Assembly: GCA_913775305.1 (NCBI GenBank)
Contig: CAJYIY010000099.1
Span: 1-34,975 of the forward strand
From: an uncultured Erwinia sp.
Lineage (GTDB): Bacteria > Pseudomonadota > Gammaproteobacteria > Enterobacterales > Enterobacteriaceae
Length of the DNA stretch: 34,975 nucleotides
Reading direction: 5' to 3'
Part shown: piece after piece, positions 1-8,298 of the stretch
How positions within the stretch are numbered: position 1 is the stretch's first letter
Layout of the letters: each line of letters starts with the position of its first letter
Position numbers and translations under genes: made by a program
Notes under the pieces: model-generated
Seen by the model: the letters and a program-made list of their open reading frames with translations, nothing else
Database searches by the model: none
What the model was told of the DNA's origin: nothing

Positions 1-119
1 ACTTGATATTTTTTACGTCCGGAGACGTTGATATCAATCCTGCGAGTGCCCACACAGATTGTCTGATAAATTGTTAAAGAGCGGTGCAGTCAGTGGCCTG
101 AGCCGTCCTGCTGCGAGGT
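1..119 (-). other. rRNA operon leader with boxA antiterminator and stem-loop (5' part only)
   Basis: Read on the minus strand, this is the leader of a ribosomal RNA transcript. A near-canonical boxA (CGCTCTTTAACA, 72-83) binds NusB/S10 in known rrn operons and suppresses Rho termination. It is followed by the conserved run AATTTATCAGACAATCTGTG. Nearer the edge there is a stem-loop with outer arms 3-9/31-37 (TTGATAT/ATATCAA) and inner arms 15-19/24-28 (ACGTC/GACGT). In E. coli roughly 115 bases separate the end of this conserved block from mature 16S, so the 16S gene should begin just outside the window. Confidence 0.88.
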
Positions 120-124
120 GGCGT

Positions 125-152
125 ATAATACGCTTTCCTCCTTCGGAGTCAA
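125..152 (-). promoter_or_regulatory. rrn P2 promoter
   Basis: On the minus strand the -35 is TTGACT (147-152) and the -10 is TATTAT (125-130), separated by 16 bases and followed by boxA about 40 bases on. Position and sequence match the second, more constitutive promoter of enterobacterial rrn operons. Confidence 0.85.
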
Positions 153-240
153 CTTCTTTTTGAGAATTTTTTTCCGGCGATTCAGCAACTTCCTGAATCT
201 CCTGAGTGGCTGACTTGTCAGTCGCTGTGCCGTCTCAGTG

Positions 241-300
241 GTTGCGCATTATAGGGAGGCCAAACGGGAATGCAAGCAGAAATCTTAAGTTTTTATCTGC
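241..300 (-). promoter_or_regulatory. rrn P1 promoter with UP element and GC-rich discriminator
   Basis: On the minus strand the -35 is TTGCAT (270-275) and the -10 is TATAAT (248-253), with the 16-base spacer typical of rrn P1. The -10 sits in CCTCCCTATAATGCGC, almost identical to E. coli rrn P1, and the GC-rich discriminator that follows is the feature that makes these promoters sensitive to ppGpp/DksA. An A/T-rich tract upstream of the -35 (276-298) is a good UP element. FIS sites, if spaced as in E. coli, would fall inside the 3' end of gmhB. Confidence 0.9.
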
Positions 301-330
301 CTGCTGAAACTTCGTGCGAAACGCTGCTTT

Positions 331-891
331 TTAGCCCTGTTTGATACGTGAAGGCAGCTCTGCAAGGCTGTTTAGCACCCAGTCTGCTGCTTTTTCACCC
401 TCAGCCGTCACCGGTTTACCGGTACGGACCAGAACTTTTTTCCCTACCCCAGCCGCAGCGCCCGCCAGCATGTCTTCTATCTTGTCGCCTACCATATAGG
501 AAGCCGCCATATCAATGTTCAATTCTTTCTGAGCGGAGAGCAGCATTCCCGGCTGCGGTTTACGGCAGTCACAGTTTTGTCGAAGTTCTTCTACGACTGC
601 TTCTGGATGGTGAGGACAGAAATAGATGCCATCAAGATCGACATCACGATCGGCCAACGACCAGTCCATCCATTCGGTCAGCTGCATAAACTGCTCTTCG
701 GTAAACATACCGCGCGCAATACCGGACTGGTTAGTCACCAGCACCAGAGCGAAGCCCATCTTCTTGAGTTCGGCCATCGCCTCAATAACGCCATCGATAA
801 ATTCAAAATTGTCGCTCTCTGAGACATAACCGTGATCGATATTAATGGTGCCATCACGATCGAGAAAAATTGCCGGGACATTGTTAGCCAC
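331..891 (-). CDS. gmhB: D-glycero-beta-D-manno-heptose-1,7-bisphosphate 7-phosphatase
   Basis: This cytoplasmic phosphatase removes the 7-phosphate from heptose bisphosphate on the way to ADP-heptose for the LPS inner core. The 186-residue protein is a HAD-superfamily enzyme. The nucleophile motif DRDGT contains D11 and D13, followed by the TNQSG motif II near residue 53. The family's zinc ligands C92, H94, C107 and C109 are all present, as is the distal GDK near residue 136. E. coli GmhB is about 191 residues, so the tail is slightly short. The start is GTG at 889-891, preceded by AGGAG on the minus strand. It is divergent from metN and reads toward the rRNA promoters, with no obvious terminator between, an arrangement also seen in E. 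coli. Confidence 0.97.
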   Translation of the reverse strand: MANNVPAIFLDRDGTINIDHGYVSESDNFEFIDGVIEAMAELKKMGFALVLVTNQSGIARGMFTEEQFMQLTEWMDWSLADRDVDLDGIYFCPHHPEAVVEELRQNCDCRKPQPGMLLSAQKELNIDMAASYMVGDKIEDMLAGAAAGVGKKVLVRTGKPVTAEGEKAADWVLNSLAELPSRIKQG

Positions 892-972
892 GTAGTCACT
901 CCTGCTAAAAAATTTGCCTTAGAGTATCTCACGATTGCTATAGAAGAGAGAATGCCAGATTGAATGACTTCG

Positions 973-1004
973 ATTGATTTAGACGTCTGGATGCCTTAAC
1001 ATCC
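973..1004 (+). promoter_or_regulatory. metNIQ promoter with MetJ operator (met box)
   Basis: A perfect 8-base met box AGACGTCT lies at 981-988. The neighbouring octamer 989-996 is only weakly similar. The box falls inside the spacer of a possible sigma-70 promoter: TTGATT (974-979), 17 bases, TAACAT (997-1002). MetJ with S-adenosylmethionine represses methionine genes by binding tandem met boxes, and metN is a known target in enterobacteria. The operator is seen directly; the -10 assignment is inferred. Confidence 0.75.
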
Positions 1005-1080
1005 ACTTGCATTCTGCTTGACTGTCGGATGCCTGAGCATGAACGCCACGGACAACCCCATCACGATAATAAATAAAGCA

Positions 1081-2112
1081 ATGATAAAACTTTCAAATAT
1101 TACCAAAGTGTTCCAACAGGGTTCACGCACGATTACCGCGCTGTCCGATGTCAGCCTCCATGTGCCTGCCGGGCAGATTTACGGGGTCATCGGTTCCTCC
1201 GGCGCCGGTAAAAGTACCCTTATTCGCTGCGTTAATCTGCTGGAGCGACCGACATCCGGCAAAGTTCTGGTCGATAATCAGGACCTTACTACGCTCTCTT
1301 CAGGCCAGCTGACGCTGGCACGCCGTCAGATTGGCATGATCTTTCAGCACTTTAATCTGCTGAACTCGCGTACGGTCGCGGGCAACGTTGCGCTGCCGCT
1401 GGAGTTGGGCAATATGTCCAAAGCGGAAATCAAGAACCGTGTTGTTGAGCTCCTGGAGCTGGTCGGTCTGGCCGATAAGCATGACTCCTGGCCTGCCAAC
1501 CTTTCCGGTGGTCAAAAGCAACGTGTTGCAATTGCCCGTGCGCTGGCCAGCAATCCCAAAATTCTGCTGTGTGATGAGGCCACCAGCGCCCTCGATCCGG
1601 CAACCACCCGTTCGATTCTGGAATTACTGAAGGATATCAACCGCCGTCTTGGTATCACCATTCTGTTAATCACCCATGAAATGGACGTCGTTAAACGCAT
1701 CTGTGACCGTGTTGCTGTCATCAGTGACGGAAAGCTCATCGAACAGGATACGGTCAGTGAAGTCTTCTCCCATCCGAAAACGCCACTGGCTCAGCAGTTT
1801 ATCCAGTCCACTCTGCACCTGGATATTCCTGAAGATTACCTGCAGCGCCTGTCATCTGAAGCCAGTGAAAGTCGCGTTCCTTTATTGCGACTGGAATTTA
1901 CCGGGCAGTCGGTCGATGCGCCTCTTCTGTCTGAATCTGCACGTCGCTTTAATGTGAACAACAACATTATCAGTGCGCAGATGGATTACGCGGGCGGCGT
2001 CAAGTTTGGCATTATGCTGGCGGAGATTCACGGTAGCGTCGACGATACACAGGCCGCAATTGCGTTTCTGCAGCAAAATCACGTAAAGGTAGAGGTGTTA
2101 GGTTATGTCTGA
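1081..2112 (+). CDS. metN: D/L-methionine ABC transporter, ATP-binding protein MetN
   Basis: ATPase subunit of the MetNIQ methionine importer, on the cytoplasmic face. Seen in the 343-residue product: Walker [10 protein letters not shown] (38-46), ABC signature LSGGQ (141-145), Walker B ILLCDE (161-166) and the switch histidine in ITHE (H199). The C-terminal part, from about residue 265, corresponds to the NIL domain, which in the E. coli protein binds methionine and inhibits transport. I chose the ATG at 1081 because the product then begins MIKLSN, as in E. coli, and has the same length. A 21-codon extension from TTG at 1018 is open but unlikely. The gene overlaps metI by 8 bases. Confidence 0.97.
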   Translation: MIKLSNITKVFQQGSRTITALSDVSLHVPAGQIYGVIGSSGAGKSTLIRCVNLLERPTSGKVLVDNQDLTTLSSGQLTLARRQIGMIFQHFNLLNSRTVAGNVALPLELGNMSKAEIKNRVVELLELVGLADKHDSWPANLSGGQKQRVAIARALASNPKILLCDEATSALDPATTRSILELLKDINRRLGITILLITHEMDVVKRICDRVAVISDGKLIEQDTVSEVFSHPKTPLAQQFIQSTLHLDIPEDYLQRLSSEASESRVPLLRLEFTGQSVDAPLLSESARRFNVNNNIISAQMDYAGGVKFGIMLAEIHGSVDDTQAAIAFLQQNHVKVEVLGYV

Positions 2113-2758
2113 GGCAATGATGTGGTTAATGGGCCGCGGCATCTGGGAAACACTGATGATGACCTTTGTCTCCGGCTTTTTTGGTTTTGTTCTTGGTCTG
2201 CCGGTTGGTGTTCTGCTGTACATCACCCGTCCTGGCCAGATTGTGGCGAACGCCAGGCTCTACCGCGTGCTGTCAGCGGTGGTGAATATCTTCCGCTCGA
2301 TTCCTTTCATTATACTGCTGGTCTGGATGATTCCGTTCACCCGGATGATTGTTGGCACCTCAATCGGTCTGCAGGCGGCGATTGTACCGTTGACCATTGG
2401 CGCCGCACCGTTTATTGCCCGTATGGTAGAAAACACCCTGCTGGAACTGCCAACCGGTCTGATTGAAGCTTCACGCGCAATGGGTGCCACGCCGCTACAG
2501 ATCATCTGCAAGGTTCTGTTACCTGAAGCGCTGCCGGGTCTGGTGAATGCAGCTACTATTACTCTCATCACCCTGGTAGGTTATTCCGCAATGGGTGGTG
2601 CAGTGGGCGCAGGCGGTCTGGGGCAGATTGGCTATCAGTATGGCTATATTGGTTATAACGCCACGGTGATGAATACGGTTTTGGTGCTGCTGGTCGTTCT
2701 GGTGTATGTGATTCAGTTTGGCGGCGATCGCATTGTTCGCGCGGTCAGTCATAAGTAA
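2105..2758 (+). CDS. metI: D/L-methionine ABC transporter, permease MetI
   Basis: Inner-membrane permease of the methionine importer; two copies form the channel on a MetN dimer. The 217 residues equal the family length and consist mostly of hydrophobic helices. The coupling (EAA) loop that docks on the ATPase is visible around residues 118-135 ([10 protein letters not shown] followed by LLPEALPG). It starts inside metN (8-base overlap), which implies translational coupling. metQ follows after a gap of 35 bases. Confidence 0.97.
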   Translation: MSEAMMWLMGRGIWETLMMTFVSGFFGFVLGLPVGVLLYITRPGQIVANARLYRVLSAVVNIFRSIPFIILLVWMIPFTRMIVGTSIGLQAAIVPLTIGAAPFIARMVENTLLELPTGLIEASRAMGATPLQIICKVLLPEALPGLVNAATITLITLVGYSAMGGAVGAGGLGQIGYQYGYIGYNATVMNTVLVLLVVLVYVIQFGGDRIVRAVSHK

Positions 2759-2793
2759 ACACAACAGTAATATTCGTTATTTAAGGAATGGAC

Positions 2794-3609
2794 ATGTCTT
2801 TTAATTTTAAAACGTTTGCGGCCGTAGGCGCACTTATCGGTACTCTGGCACTGGTTGGCTGCGATCAGAAAGAGAAAGATCCGAATCATATCAAGGTCGG
2901 CGTGATCGTCGGTGCCGAGCAGCAGGTTGCTGAGGTGGCACAGAAAGTGGCTAAAGAGAAATACGGCCTGGACGTTGAGCTGGTCACGTTCAACGACTAT
3001 GTCCTGCCAAACGAAGCGTTGAGCAAAGGCGATATTGACGTCAATGCTTTCCAGCATAAACCCTATCTGGATCAGCAGATCAAAGATCGTGGCTACAAGC
3101 TGGTTTCCGTGGGTAACTCCTTCGTCTATCCGATTGCCGGCTATTCGAAAAAAATCAAGTCACTGGATGAGCTGCAGGAAGGCGCACAGGTTGCTATTCC
3201 TAACGATCCAACCAACCTTGGCCGCTCACTGCTGCTGCTGCAGAAAGTGGGCCTGATTAAGCTGAAAGATGGCGTTGGCCTGCTGCCAACCTCGCTGGAT
3301 GTGGTTGAGAACCCGAAAAAGATCAAGTTGGTTGAGCTGGAAGCGCCACAGCTGCCGCGTTCTCTGGACGACCAGCAGATCGCGCTGGCGGTGATTAACA
3401 CCACTTACGCCAGCCAGATCGGTCTGACTCCGGCAAAAGACGGTATTTTTGTCGAAGATAAAGATTCACCTTACGTTAACCTGATCGTTGCTCGCGAAGA
3501 TAACAAGGATGCAGAAAACGTGAAGAAATTCGTTCAGGCCTATCAGTCTGACGAAGTTAACGAAGCCGCTAACAAAACCTTTAACGGCGGCGCAGTTAAG
3601 GGCTGGTAA
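2794..3609 (+). CDS. metQ: D/L-methionine-binding lipoprotein MetQ
   Basis: Substrate-binding lipoprotein that delivers methionine to MetNI. The signal peptide ends in the lipobox LVGC, with the lipidated cysteine at residue 23, followed by a NlpA/MetQ-type binding domain (KVGVIVGAE, VPNE-type and PNDPTNLGR motifs). The start at 2794 gives 271 residues, the E. coli length, and sits 6 bases after AAGGA. The in-frame ATG at 2788 lies directly against that site and would add only two residues. Residue +2 after the cysteine is Asp, the classic inner-membrane retention signal. It is last in the operon and is followed by a hairpin. Confidence 0.96.
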   Translation: MSFNFKTFAAVGALIGTLALVGCDQKEKDPNHIKVGVIVGAEQQVAEVAQKVAKEKYGLDVELVTFNDYVLPNEALSKGDIDVNAFQHKPYLDQQIKDRGYKLVSVGNSFVYPIAGYSKKIKSLDELQEGAQVAIPNDPTNLGRSLLLLQKVGLIKLKDGVGLLPTSLDVVENPKKIKLVELEAPQLPRSLDDQQIALAVINTTYASQIGLTPAKDGIFVEDKDSPYVNLIVAREDNKDAENVKKFVQAYQSDEVNEAANKTFNGGAVKGW

Positions 3610-3618
3610 TCCCCTGTT

Positions 3619-3646
3619 GCAGGCCGCGCCAGCGGCCTGCATGCTT
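3619..3646 (+). terminator. Probable terminator after metQ
   Basis: A perfect 9-bp stem GCAGGCCGC/GCGGCCTGC (3619-3627 and 3632-3640) with loop GCCA begins 10 bases after the metQ stop. The downstream tract is only weakly T-rich (ATGCTTTA), so termination may be partial. Confidence 0.65.
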
Positions 3647-3748
3647 TACGATTCAACGACGCTCGTTCTGCATAACCTGCTCTCCTCTTGTTATTTCCGC
3701 TTCGGCTTGCTTCAATAACGCCACTTTTACCGAACATGAGGATCCCCC

Positions 3749-4150
3749 ATGCGTGTTTTGCCGCTCTGTTTGCTCGCCCTGTCGCTGACAGGCTGTTCGC
3801 TGCTGCATAAACCCTACCAACCCATTACGCCAGTTCAGAAGCCAGCGCAAACGGAGCCAACCCGCTCGAAGGCCGTTGCACACCCGGCTCCGGTTAAGCT
3901 GTATACCGATGCTGCTGACCTGGTCAGCAAACCATTCCGCGATCTTGGCGAAGTGTACGGTGAAGACTGTCAAAGCAGCACGCAGGACTCTCCCCCCAAT
4001 ATTGCTACGGCACGCAAGCGCATGCAGGTCCGCGCATCGGGCATGAAGGCCAATGCGGTACTGCTACACAAATGTGAAGTTGTGAGTGCAGCACAGGGCT
4101 GTTACCGCCAGGCGATTTGTCAGGGTTCGGCATTGAAAGTCGCCAATTAA
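3749..4150 (+). CDS. rcsF: Outer-membrane lipoprotein RcsF, Rcs envelope stress sensor
   Basis: RcsF senses damage to LPS and peptidoglycan and relieves IgaA inhibition of the Rcs phosphorelay. The 133-residue product has a short signal peptide ending in lipobox LTGC (C16). A Pro-rich linker follows (about residues 20-50), the segment that threads through BamA/OMP complexes in E. coli. The globular domain carries C74, C109, C118 and C124; in E. coli these form the two disulfides C74-C118 and C109-C124. The signal starts at ATG after AGGA. Residue +2 is Ser, consistent with outer-membrane sorting. A hairpin follows the stop, then an unusually long spacer before trmO. Confidence 0.95.
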   Translation: MRVLPLCLLALSLTGCSLLHKPYQPITPVQKPAQTEPTRSKAVAHPAPVKLYTDAADLVSKPFRDLGEVYGEDCQSSTQDSPPNIATARKRMQVRASGMKANAVLLHKCEVVSAAQGCYRQAICQGSALKVAN

Positions 4151-4152
4151 CC

Positions 4153-4180
4153 ACTGGTTGGGGTTGATCCAATCAGTTTC
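4153..4180 (+). terminator. Possible weak terminator after rcsF
   Basis: Stem ACTGGTTGG (4153-4161) pairs with CCAATCAGT (4169-4177) through nine pairs including one G-T, with a 7-base loop. It starts 3 bases after the rcsF stop. Only TTTC follows, so this is a weak candidate. Confidence 0.35.
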
Positions 4181-4574
4181 AGCCATTTACTGCAGGATTC
4201 TTTCTCTCAATCCCAGGCAGAAAGTCACACCCGGCCTGAAAACAGACCAAAACAGAGAGTAACGTTATTATCTTTTCAACGGTCAGGAAGATTTCGGGTT
4301 GATGATGACGTTGTCATTTTCAGCCCGCGCATCACTGTTTCTCCCGCTGAACGGCAAAGCGTTTCTTGCGCCGGGGAGGGTTTCAGGTGATGATGACAGG
4401 CTCAGCGAATGATGTCTTCCTTATCGGGTAAACGTTCGCCAGCAAATGCTAAAGCACGCCGCAGCACTGCCGGGTAATGCCCTGCTGATGCATTGCAGCG
4501 CGTTATCGAGTGGCTGAACCGGTTGCAACCGCGAAGCCGCATATCAGAGTTCAGCCATAAGAGTCGTAGCGTCA
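4178..4574. other. Spacer between rcsF and trmO without a recognisable gene
   Basis: About 400 bases with no convincing coding region. A 60-codon minus-strand frame (4402-4584) overlaps the trmO start and has no family I recognise. A good stem-loop sits at 4296-4326: GGGTTGA/TCAGCCC outer and ATGAC/GTCAT inner arms, loop GTT. I see no tRNA, IS ends or clear sigma-70 promoter. In E. coli, rcsF and trmO are, as I recall, close together, so this is either inserted or decayed DNA or an unannotated regulatory region. Confidence 0.6.
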
Positions 4575-5282
4575 ATGTCGTCATTCTCCCTCCAGCAAAT
4601 TGGTACTATTCATTCCCCCTGGAAGGAGAAATTTGCCGTTCCCAGGCAACCCGGCCTGATTGAGGATGGCGGCGGCGAACTGCGTCTTCTGCCCCCCTAT
4701 AACCAGCCCGAAGCCGTGAGAGGCCTTGAAGCATTCAGCCATCTCTGGCTGCTGTTTATTTTCCATCAAACCATGGAAGGTGGCTGGCGGCCTACCGTGC
4801 GCCCGCCGCGTTTGGGCGGTAATACGCGTATGGGGGTGTTTGCTACCCGATCAACCTTTCGCCCTAACCCGGTCGGAATGTCCCTTGTTGAACTTAAGGG
4901 GATCCGCTGCGAACAACAGCAGGTTATTCTGGAGCTGGGCAGTCTCGACCTGGTCGACGGTACGCCGATCATTGATATCAAACCCTACCTGCCGTTTGCC
5001 GAAGCCCTGCCCGATGCCCGTGCGGGCTTTGCCCAGCAGGCTCCGGCGGCCGATATGCCCGTTTCCTTCACGCCAGCCGCCTGTGAGCAACTGACACAGC
5101 ATTGCTCTCGCTATCCGCATCTTGCGCGTTTTATTGCGCAGGTCTTAGCGCAGGATCCGCGACCGGCCTACCGTAAAGGTGAGGAACCGGATCGGGAATA
5201 TGCCGCCTGGCTGCTGGATTTTAACGTCCGCTGGCGCGTTACCCGGGCGGGTACCGAAGTCATCGCTATCGACCCACGTTAA
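4575..5282 (+). CDS. trmO: tRNA-Thr (t6A37) N6-methyltransferase TrmO
   Basis: TrmO (formerly YaeB/TsaA) is an SAM-dependent enzyme that methylates t6A37 to m6t6A in threonine tRNAs. It belongs to the small class of beta-barrel methyltransferases. The 235 residues match the E. coli length. Conserved signatures are present: IGTIHSP and KFAVPRQPG at the N terminus, then FHQT, RPPRLGG, GVFATRSTFRPNP and the LDLVDGTPIIDIKPYLP block. Near the C terminus lies DPRPAYR. No strong ribosome-binding site precedes the ATG; the start is supported by agreement with MSSF in E. coli. proS follows after 91 bases with its own candidate promoter. Confidence 0.96.
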   Translation: MSSFSLQQIGTIHSPWKEKFAVPRQPGLIEDGGGELRLLPPYNQPEAVRGLEAFSHLWLLFIFHQTMEGGWRPTVRPPRLGGNTRMGVFATRSTFRPNPVGMSLVELKGIRCEQQQVILELGSLDLVDGTPIIDIKPYLPFAEALPDARAGFAQQAPAADMPVSFTPAACEQLTQHCSRYPHLARFIAQVLAQDPRPAYRKGEEPDREYAAWLLDFNVRWRVTRAGTEVIAIDPR

Positions 5283-5296
5283 TTTAGTCCGGCATC

Positions 5297-5325
5297 TTTT
5301 GACTCACCCGACACGCTGGTACACT
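5297..5325 (+). promoter_or_regulatory. Candidate proS promoter
   Basis: TTTTGA (5297-5302) or TTGACT (5299-5304) faces TACACT (5320-5325), with spacers of 17 or 15 bases. It lies in the trmO-proS gap, about 50 bases before the proS start. Plausible but unproven. Confidence 0.45.
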
Positions 5326-5373
5326 AGCCGCCACGTTTTTTGACTCTCTTCCGTTCATATGGAATCGTAACTC

Positions 5374-7092
5374 ATGCGTACTACTCAATATTTGCTCTCC
5401 ACACTGAAGGAGACACCTGCCGACGCTGAAGTGATCAGCCACCAGCTGATGCTGCGCGCCGGGATGATCCGCAAACTGGCATCCGGCCTCTACACCTGGT
5501 TACCGACCGGTCTGCGCGTGCTGAAAAAAGTTGAAAACATCGTGCGCGAAGAGATGAACAACGCCGGTGCCATTGAGATCTCCATGCCGGTTGTTCAGCC
5601 AGCCGACCTGTGGCAGGAGAGCGGTCGCTGGGAGCAGTACGGTCCGGAGCTGCTGCGTTTTGTCGATCGCGGCGATCGTCCGTTTGTGCTGGGCCCAACG
5701 CATGAAGAAGTGGTCACCGATCTGATCCGCAACGAGCTCAGCTCCTACAAGCAGCTGCCGTTGAACGTATTCCAGATCCAGACAAAATTCCGTGATGAAG
5801 TCCGCCCGCGCTTTGGCGTAATGCGTTCACGCGAATTCATCATGAAAGACGCATATTCATTCCACACTACGCAGGAATCGCTGCAGGAAACCTATGACGC
5901 GATGTATCGCGCCTACAGCCAGAGCTTCACCCGCATGGGACTGAACTTCCGCGCAGTTGATGCCGATACCGGTTCAATTGGCGGTAGCGCCTCCCATGAG
6001 TTCCAGGTGCTGGCACAAAGCGGTGAAGACGATGTGGTGTTCTCCACCGAGTCAGATTACGCAGCCAATATGGAAAAAGCGGAAGCGGTTGCGCCCGCCG
6101 GTGGCCGCGCAGCGCCATCCGAAGTGATGACGCCGTTCGATACACCAAATGCAAAAACCATCGCCGAGCTGGTTGAACAGTTTAACCTGCCAGTTGAGAA
6201 AACGGTGAAAACCCTGATGGTTAAGGCTACGGAAGAGAGTGGCCATACGCTGGTTGCCCTGCTGATCCGCGGCGATCACGAGCTGAACGAAGTCAAAGCA
6301 GAGAAAATTGATATCGTTGCTGCACCACTGACGTTCGCTACCGAAGAGGAGATCCGCGCGCTGATCAATGCCGGTCCGGGTTCACTGGGCCCGGTGGGTC
6401 TGCCAATGCCGGTCATCGCTGACCGTACCGTTGCCGCGATGAGCGACTTTAGCGCCGGTGCTAACATCGATCATAAACACTTCTCAGGAATTAACTGGGA
6501 GCGCGATCTGCCGCTGCCACGCGTGGCGGATATCCGCAACGTGGTGGAAGGGGATGCCAGCCCGGACGGAAAAGGGACACTGCAGATCAGACGCGGAATT
6601 GAGGTGGGTCATATCTTCCAGCTCGGTAGCAAGTATTCGGAAGCGATGAAAGCCTCGGTGCAGGGTGAAGATGGCCGTAACCAGATTATGACCATGGGCT
6701 GTTACGGTATCGGGATCACCCGCGTAGTGGCGGCGGCGATTGAGCAGAACCACGACGAACGCGGTATCATCTGGCCAGCCGCACTGGCTCCGTTCCAGGT
6801 AGCTATCCTGCCGATGAACATGCAGAAATCATTCCGCGTGAAAGAACTGGCAGAAGAGCTGTACAACACGCTGCGTGCAAAAGGTATCGATGTGATTCTC
6901 GACGATCGTAAAGAGCGTCCGGGAGTGATGTTTGCAGATATGGAACTGATTGGCGTGCCACATACCATCGTGATTGGCGATCGTAATCTCGACAGTGAAG
7001 AGATTGAGTACAAATCCCGCCGTGAAGGCGAGAAGCGTATGATCAAAACTCACGAAATCGTCGACTTCCTGGTTGCCGAACTGGCTCAGTAA
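5374..7092 (+). CDS. proS: Prolyl-tRNA synthetase
   Basis: Class II aminoacyl-tRNA synthetase that charges tRNA-Pro. The 572 residues equal the E. coli enzyme. Domains run as follows: N-terminal catalytic part with motif 2 ([17 protein letters not shown], about residues 138-154), then the INS editing domain (about 224-407) that hydrolyses Ala-tRNA-Pro, and the rest of the catalytic core with motif 3 (GCYGIGITR). The anticodon-binding domain fills the last roughly 100 residues. The ATG has only a weak GGA upstream. It ends 19 bases before a strong terminator. In E. coli the next genes are yaeF and nlpE, which are absent here. Confidence 0.98.
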   Translation: MRTTQYLLSTLKETPADAEVISHQLMLRAGMIRKLASGLYTWLPTGLRVLKKVENIVREEMNNAGAIEISMPVVQPADLWQESGRWEQYGPELLRFVDRGDRPFVLGPTHEEVVTDLIRNELSSYKQLPLNVFQIQTKFRDEVRPRFGVMRSREFIMKDAYSFHTTQESLQETYDAMYRAYSQSFTRMGLNFRAVDADTGSIGGSASHEFQVLAQSGEDDVVFSTESDYAANMEKAEAVAPAGGRAAPSEVMTPFDTPNAKTIAELVEQFNLPVEKTVKTLMVKATEESGHTLVALLIRGDHELNEVKAEKIDIVAAPLTFATEEEIRALINAGPGSLGPVGLPMPVIADRTVAAMSDFSAGANIDHKHFSGINWERDLPLPRVADIRNVVEGDASPDGKGTLQIRRGIEVGHIFQLGSKYSEAMKASVQGEDGRNQIMTMGCYGIGITRVVAAAIEQNHDERGIIWPAALAPFQVAILPMNMQKSFRVKELAEELYNTLRAKGIDVILDDRKERPGVMFADMELIGVPHTIVIGDRNLDSEEIEYKSRREGEKRMIKTHEIVDFLVAELAQ

Positions 7093-7110
7093 TCCGAGGG
7101 TCATCTGATC

Positions 7111-7145
7111 AACGGCCACCGCAGTTGCGGTGGCCGTTTTGTTTC
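7111..7145 (+). terminator. Rho-independent terminator after proS
   Basis: A 12-bp perfect stem, ACGGCCACCGCA (7112-7123) with TGCGGTGGCCGT (7126-7137), is followed by TTTTGTTT. It lies in the convergent gap between proS and arfB. Confidence 0.93.
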
Positions 7146-7200
7146 AGGAAAAGGCTTTCTTTCCGTTTATCGCCTCTTCTGCTGCCCGAGTCAGAGGCTC

Positions 7201-7617
7201 TTAATCGCTGCGAACCTTACCGCGCAGTGATTTAGTCGATGATTGACGCGCTTTGCTCTCAAGCCGACGTTTTTTAGATGCCAGCGTAGGACGCGTACTG
7301 CGGCGAACCTTTTCAACAACCGTCAGTTCAAGGATTAAGTTTTCCAGCCTTTTTAACGCCGCCTCACGGTTCATTTCCTGGCTACGATACTCCTGCGCTT
7401 TAATGATCACGATGCCTTCAGGCGTAATCAAATGATGACTGGCGGCCAGCATGCGCGCCTGATAAAACTCAGGCAGGCTGGAAGCCCGGATATCAAACCG
7501 CAGATGAATCGCCGTGGCGCTTTTATTCACGTGTTGCCCACCCGCCCCCTGCGCGCGAATCGCAGTGATTTCGATTTCGGCATCGGGAATGGTGACGCTA
7601 CGTGACAGGATAATCAT
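7201..7617 (-). CDS. arfB: Alternative ribosome-rescue factor ArfB (peptidyl-tRNA hydrolase)
   Basis: ArfB (YaeJ) enters the A site of ribosomes stalled without a stop codon and hydrolyses peptidyl-tRNA. The RF-like domain carries the catalytic GGQ motif at residues 26-28 (GAGGQHVNK). A basic C-terminal tail (about residues 105-138) corresponds to the part that lies in the empty mRNA entry channel. I chose the ATG at 7615-7617, giving MIILSRS and 138 residues against 140 in E. coli. An 8-codon longer frame is open but would overlap yaeQ more. With this start, the ATG overlaps the yaeQ TGA (ATGA), implying coupled translation. Confidence 0.95.
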   Translation of the reverse strand: MIILSRSVTIPDAEIEITAIRAQGAGGQHVNKSATAIHLRFDIRASSLPEFYQARMLAASHHLITPEGIVIIKAQEYRSQEMNREAALKRLENLILELTVVEKVRRSTRPTLASKKRRLESKARQSSTKSLRGKVRSD

Positions 7618-8168
7618 AATCGTTGACCCGCATCCAGCCACGTCTCAAGCTGAATTTCCAGGTGATGACTGTCATCAGACAGCCAAATGGTGCCGTCCTG
7701 AATGGTTGCCTGCAGCTGCATCGAACGGGAAGCCAGCTGCGTCAGGGCGCTAAGCTGTTCATCATTCAGATAGCGAATGGACAAATTATTCTGCTGTGCC
7801 AGTTTACTCTGATTCTGCTGCCACCAGGGCTGCGCTGCACGCCAGTTATAGGCATACAGCCAGACGTGCTGCGAGCGACTACAGGCTTTTTTAATACGCC
7901 GCTCGTCGGGCAGGCCTAACTCCACCCACAGGTCGATGCCGTTGTGATCGTTGAGCTGCCAGATTTCAGGTTCATCCTCAGCGCTTAAACCACGGGTGAA
8001 GGTCAAACGCTCATGCGCGTGGACCATCCACGCCAGCAGGCGCAGCATCAGACGCTCTTCGGTTTCGGACGGGTGACGCGCCAGCGTCAGTACCTGGTCG
8101 ATAAATACATTGCGGTCCATATCCGCGACGTTAACCGTGGCTTTGTAAATCGTTGCTTTCAGTGCCAT
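7614..8168 (-). CDS. yaeQ: YaeQ family protein
   Basis: Conserved enterobacterial protein of 184 residues (E. coli YaeQ 181). The family has been reported to adopt a PD-(D/E)XK nuclease-like fold, but no activity is firmly established as far as I know. The N terminus [16 protein letters not shown] and the segments RHPSETEER and [12 protein letters not shown] agree with the E. coli protein. The start ATG follows AAGGATCCCT. It is the first gene of a two-gene unit with arfB and is divergent from yaeP. Confidence 0.93.
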   Translation of the reverse strand: MALKATIYKATVNVADMDRNVFIDQVLTLARHPSETEERLMLRLLAWMVHAHERLTFTRGLSAEDEPEIWQLNDHNGIDLWVELGLPDERRIKKACSRSQHVWLYAYNWRAAQPWWQQNQSKLAQQNNLSIRYLNDEQLSALTQLASRSMQLQATIQDGTIWLSDDSHHLEIQLETWLDAGQRL

Positions 8169-8231
8169 AGGGATCCTTATCTTTGTTGCCGCTCATTGTA
8201 ACCGATGACGCTGCAATTCACCCGTTCCCGG

Positions 8232-8261
8232 CTGATTTCCGATAAAAGCCTGTGCTATAGT
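8232..8261 (+). promoter_or_regulatory. Candidate yaeP-rof promoter, extended -10
   Basis: TGCTATAGT (8253-8261) is an extended -10 (TATAGT preceded by TGC). The -35 is poor (CTGATT, 8232-8237). Transcription would begin near 8268, right at a short stem-loop before yaeP. Confidence 0.55.
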
Positions 8262-8270
8262 CGATGTTAG

Positions 8271-8293
8271 TCAGAGAAACACTCTGAAGGAGG
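8271..8293 (+). promoter_or_regulatory. 5' UTR stem-loop abutting the yaeP ribosome-binding site
   Basis: TCAGAG (8271-8276) pairs with CTCTGA (8282-8287) across loop AAACA. The strong Shine-Dalgarno AGGAGG (8288-8293) begins at the next base. It could stabilise the 5' end or influence initiation; this is inference. Confidence 0.5.
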
Positions 8294-8298
8294 TGCCA

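Noticed and set aside
1018..1080. N-terminal extension of metN from TTG
   Set aside because: The extra 21 residues are not part of the MetN family, and the ATG at 1081 gives the exact E. coli length and N terminus.
4402..4584. 60-codon minus-strand frame in the rcsF-trmO spacer
   Set aside because: Overlaps the trmO start and has no recognisable family. Kept only as part of the spacer description; a decayed gene cannot be excluded.
7172..7198. Six-pair GCCTCT/AGAGGC hairpin as terminator for arfB
   Set aside because: Short stem, 15-base loop and no U tract on the minus strand.
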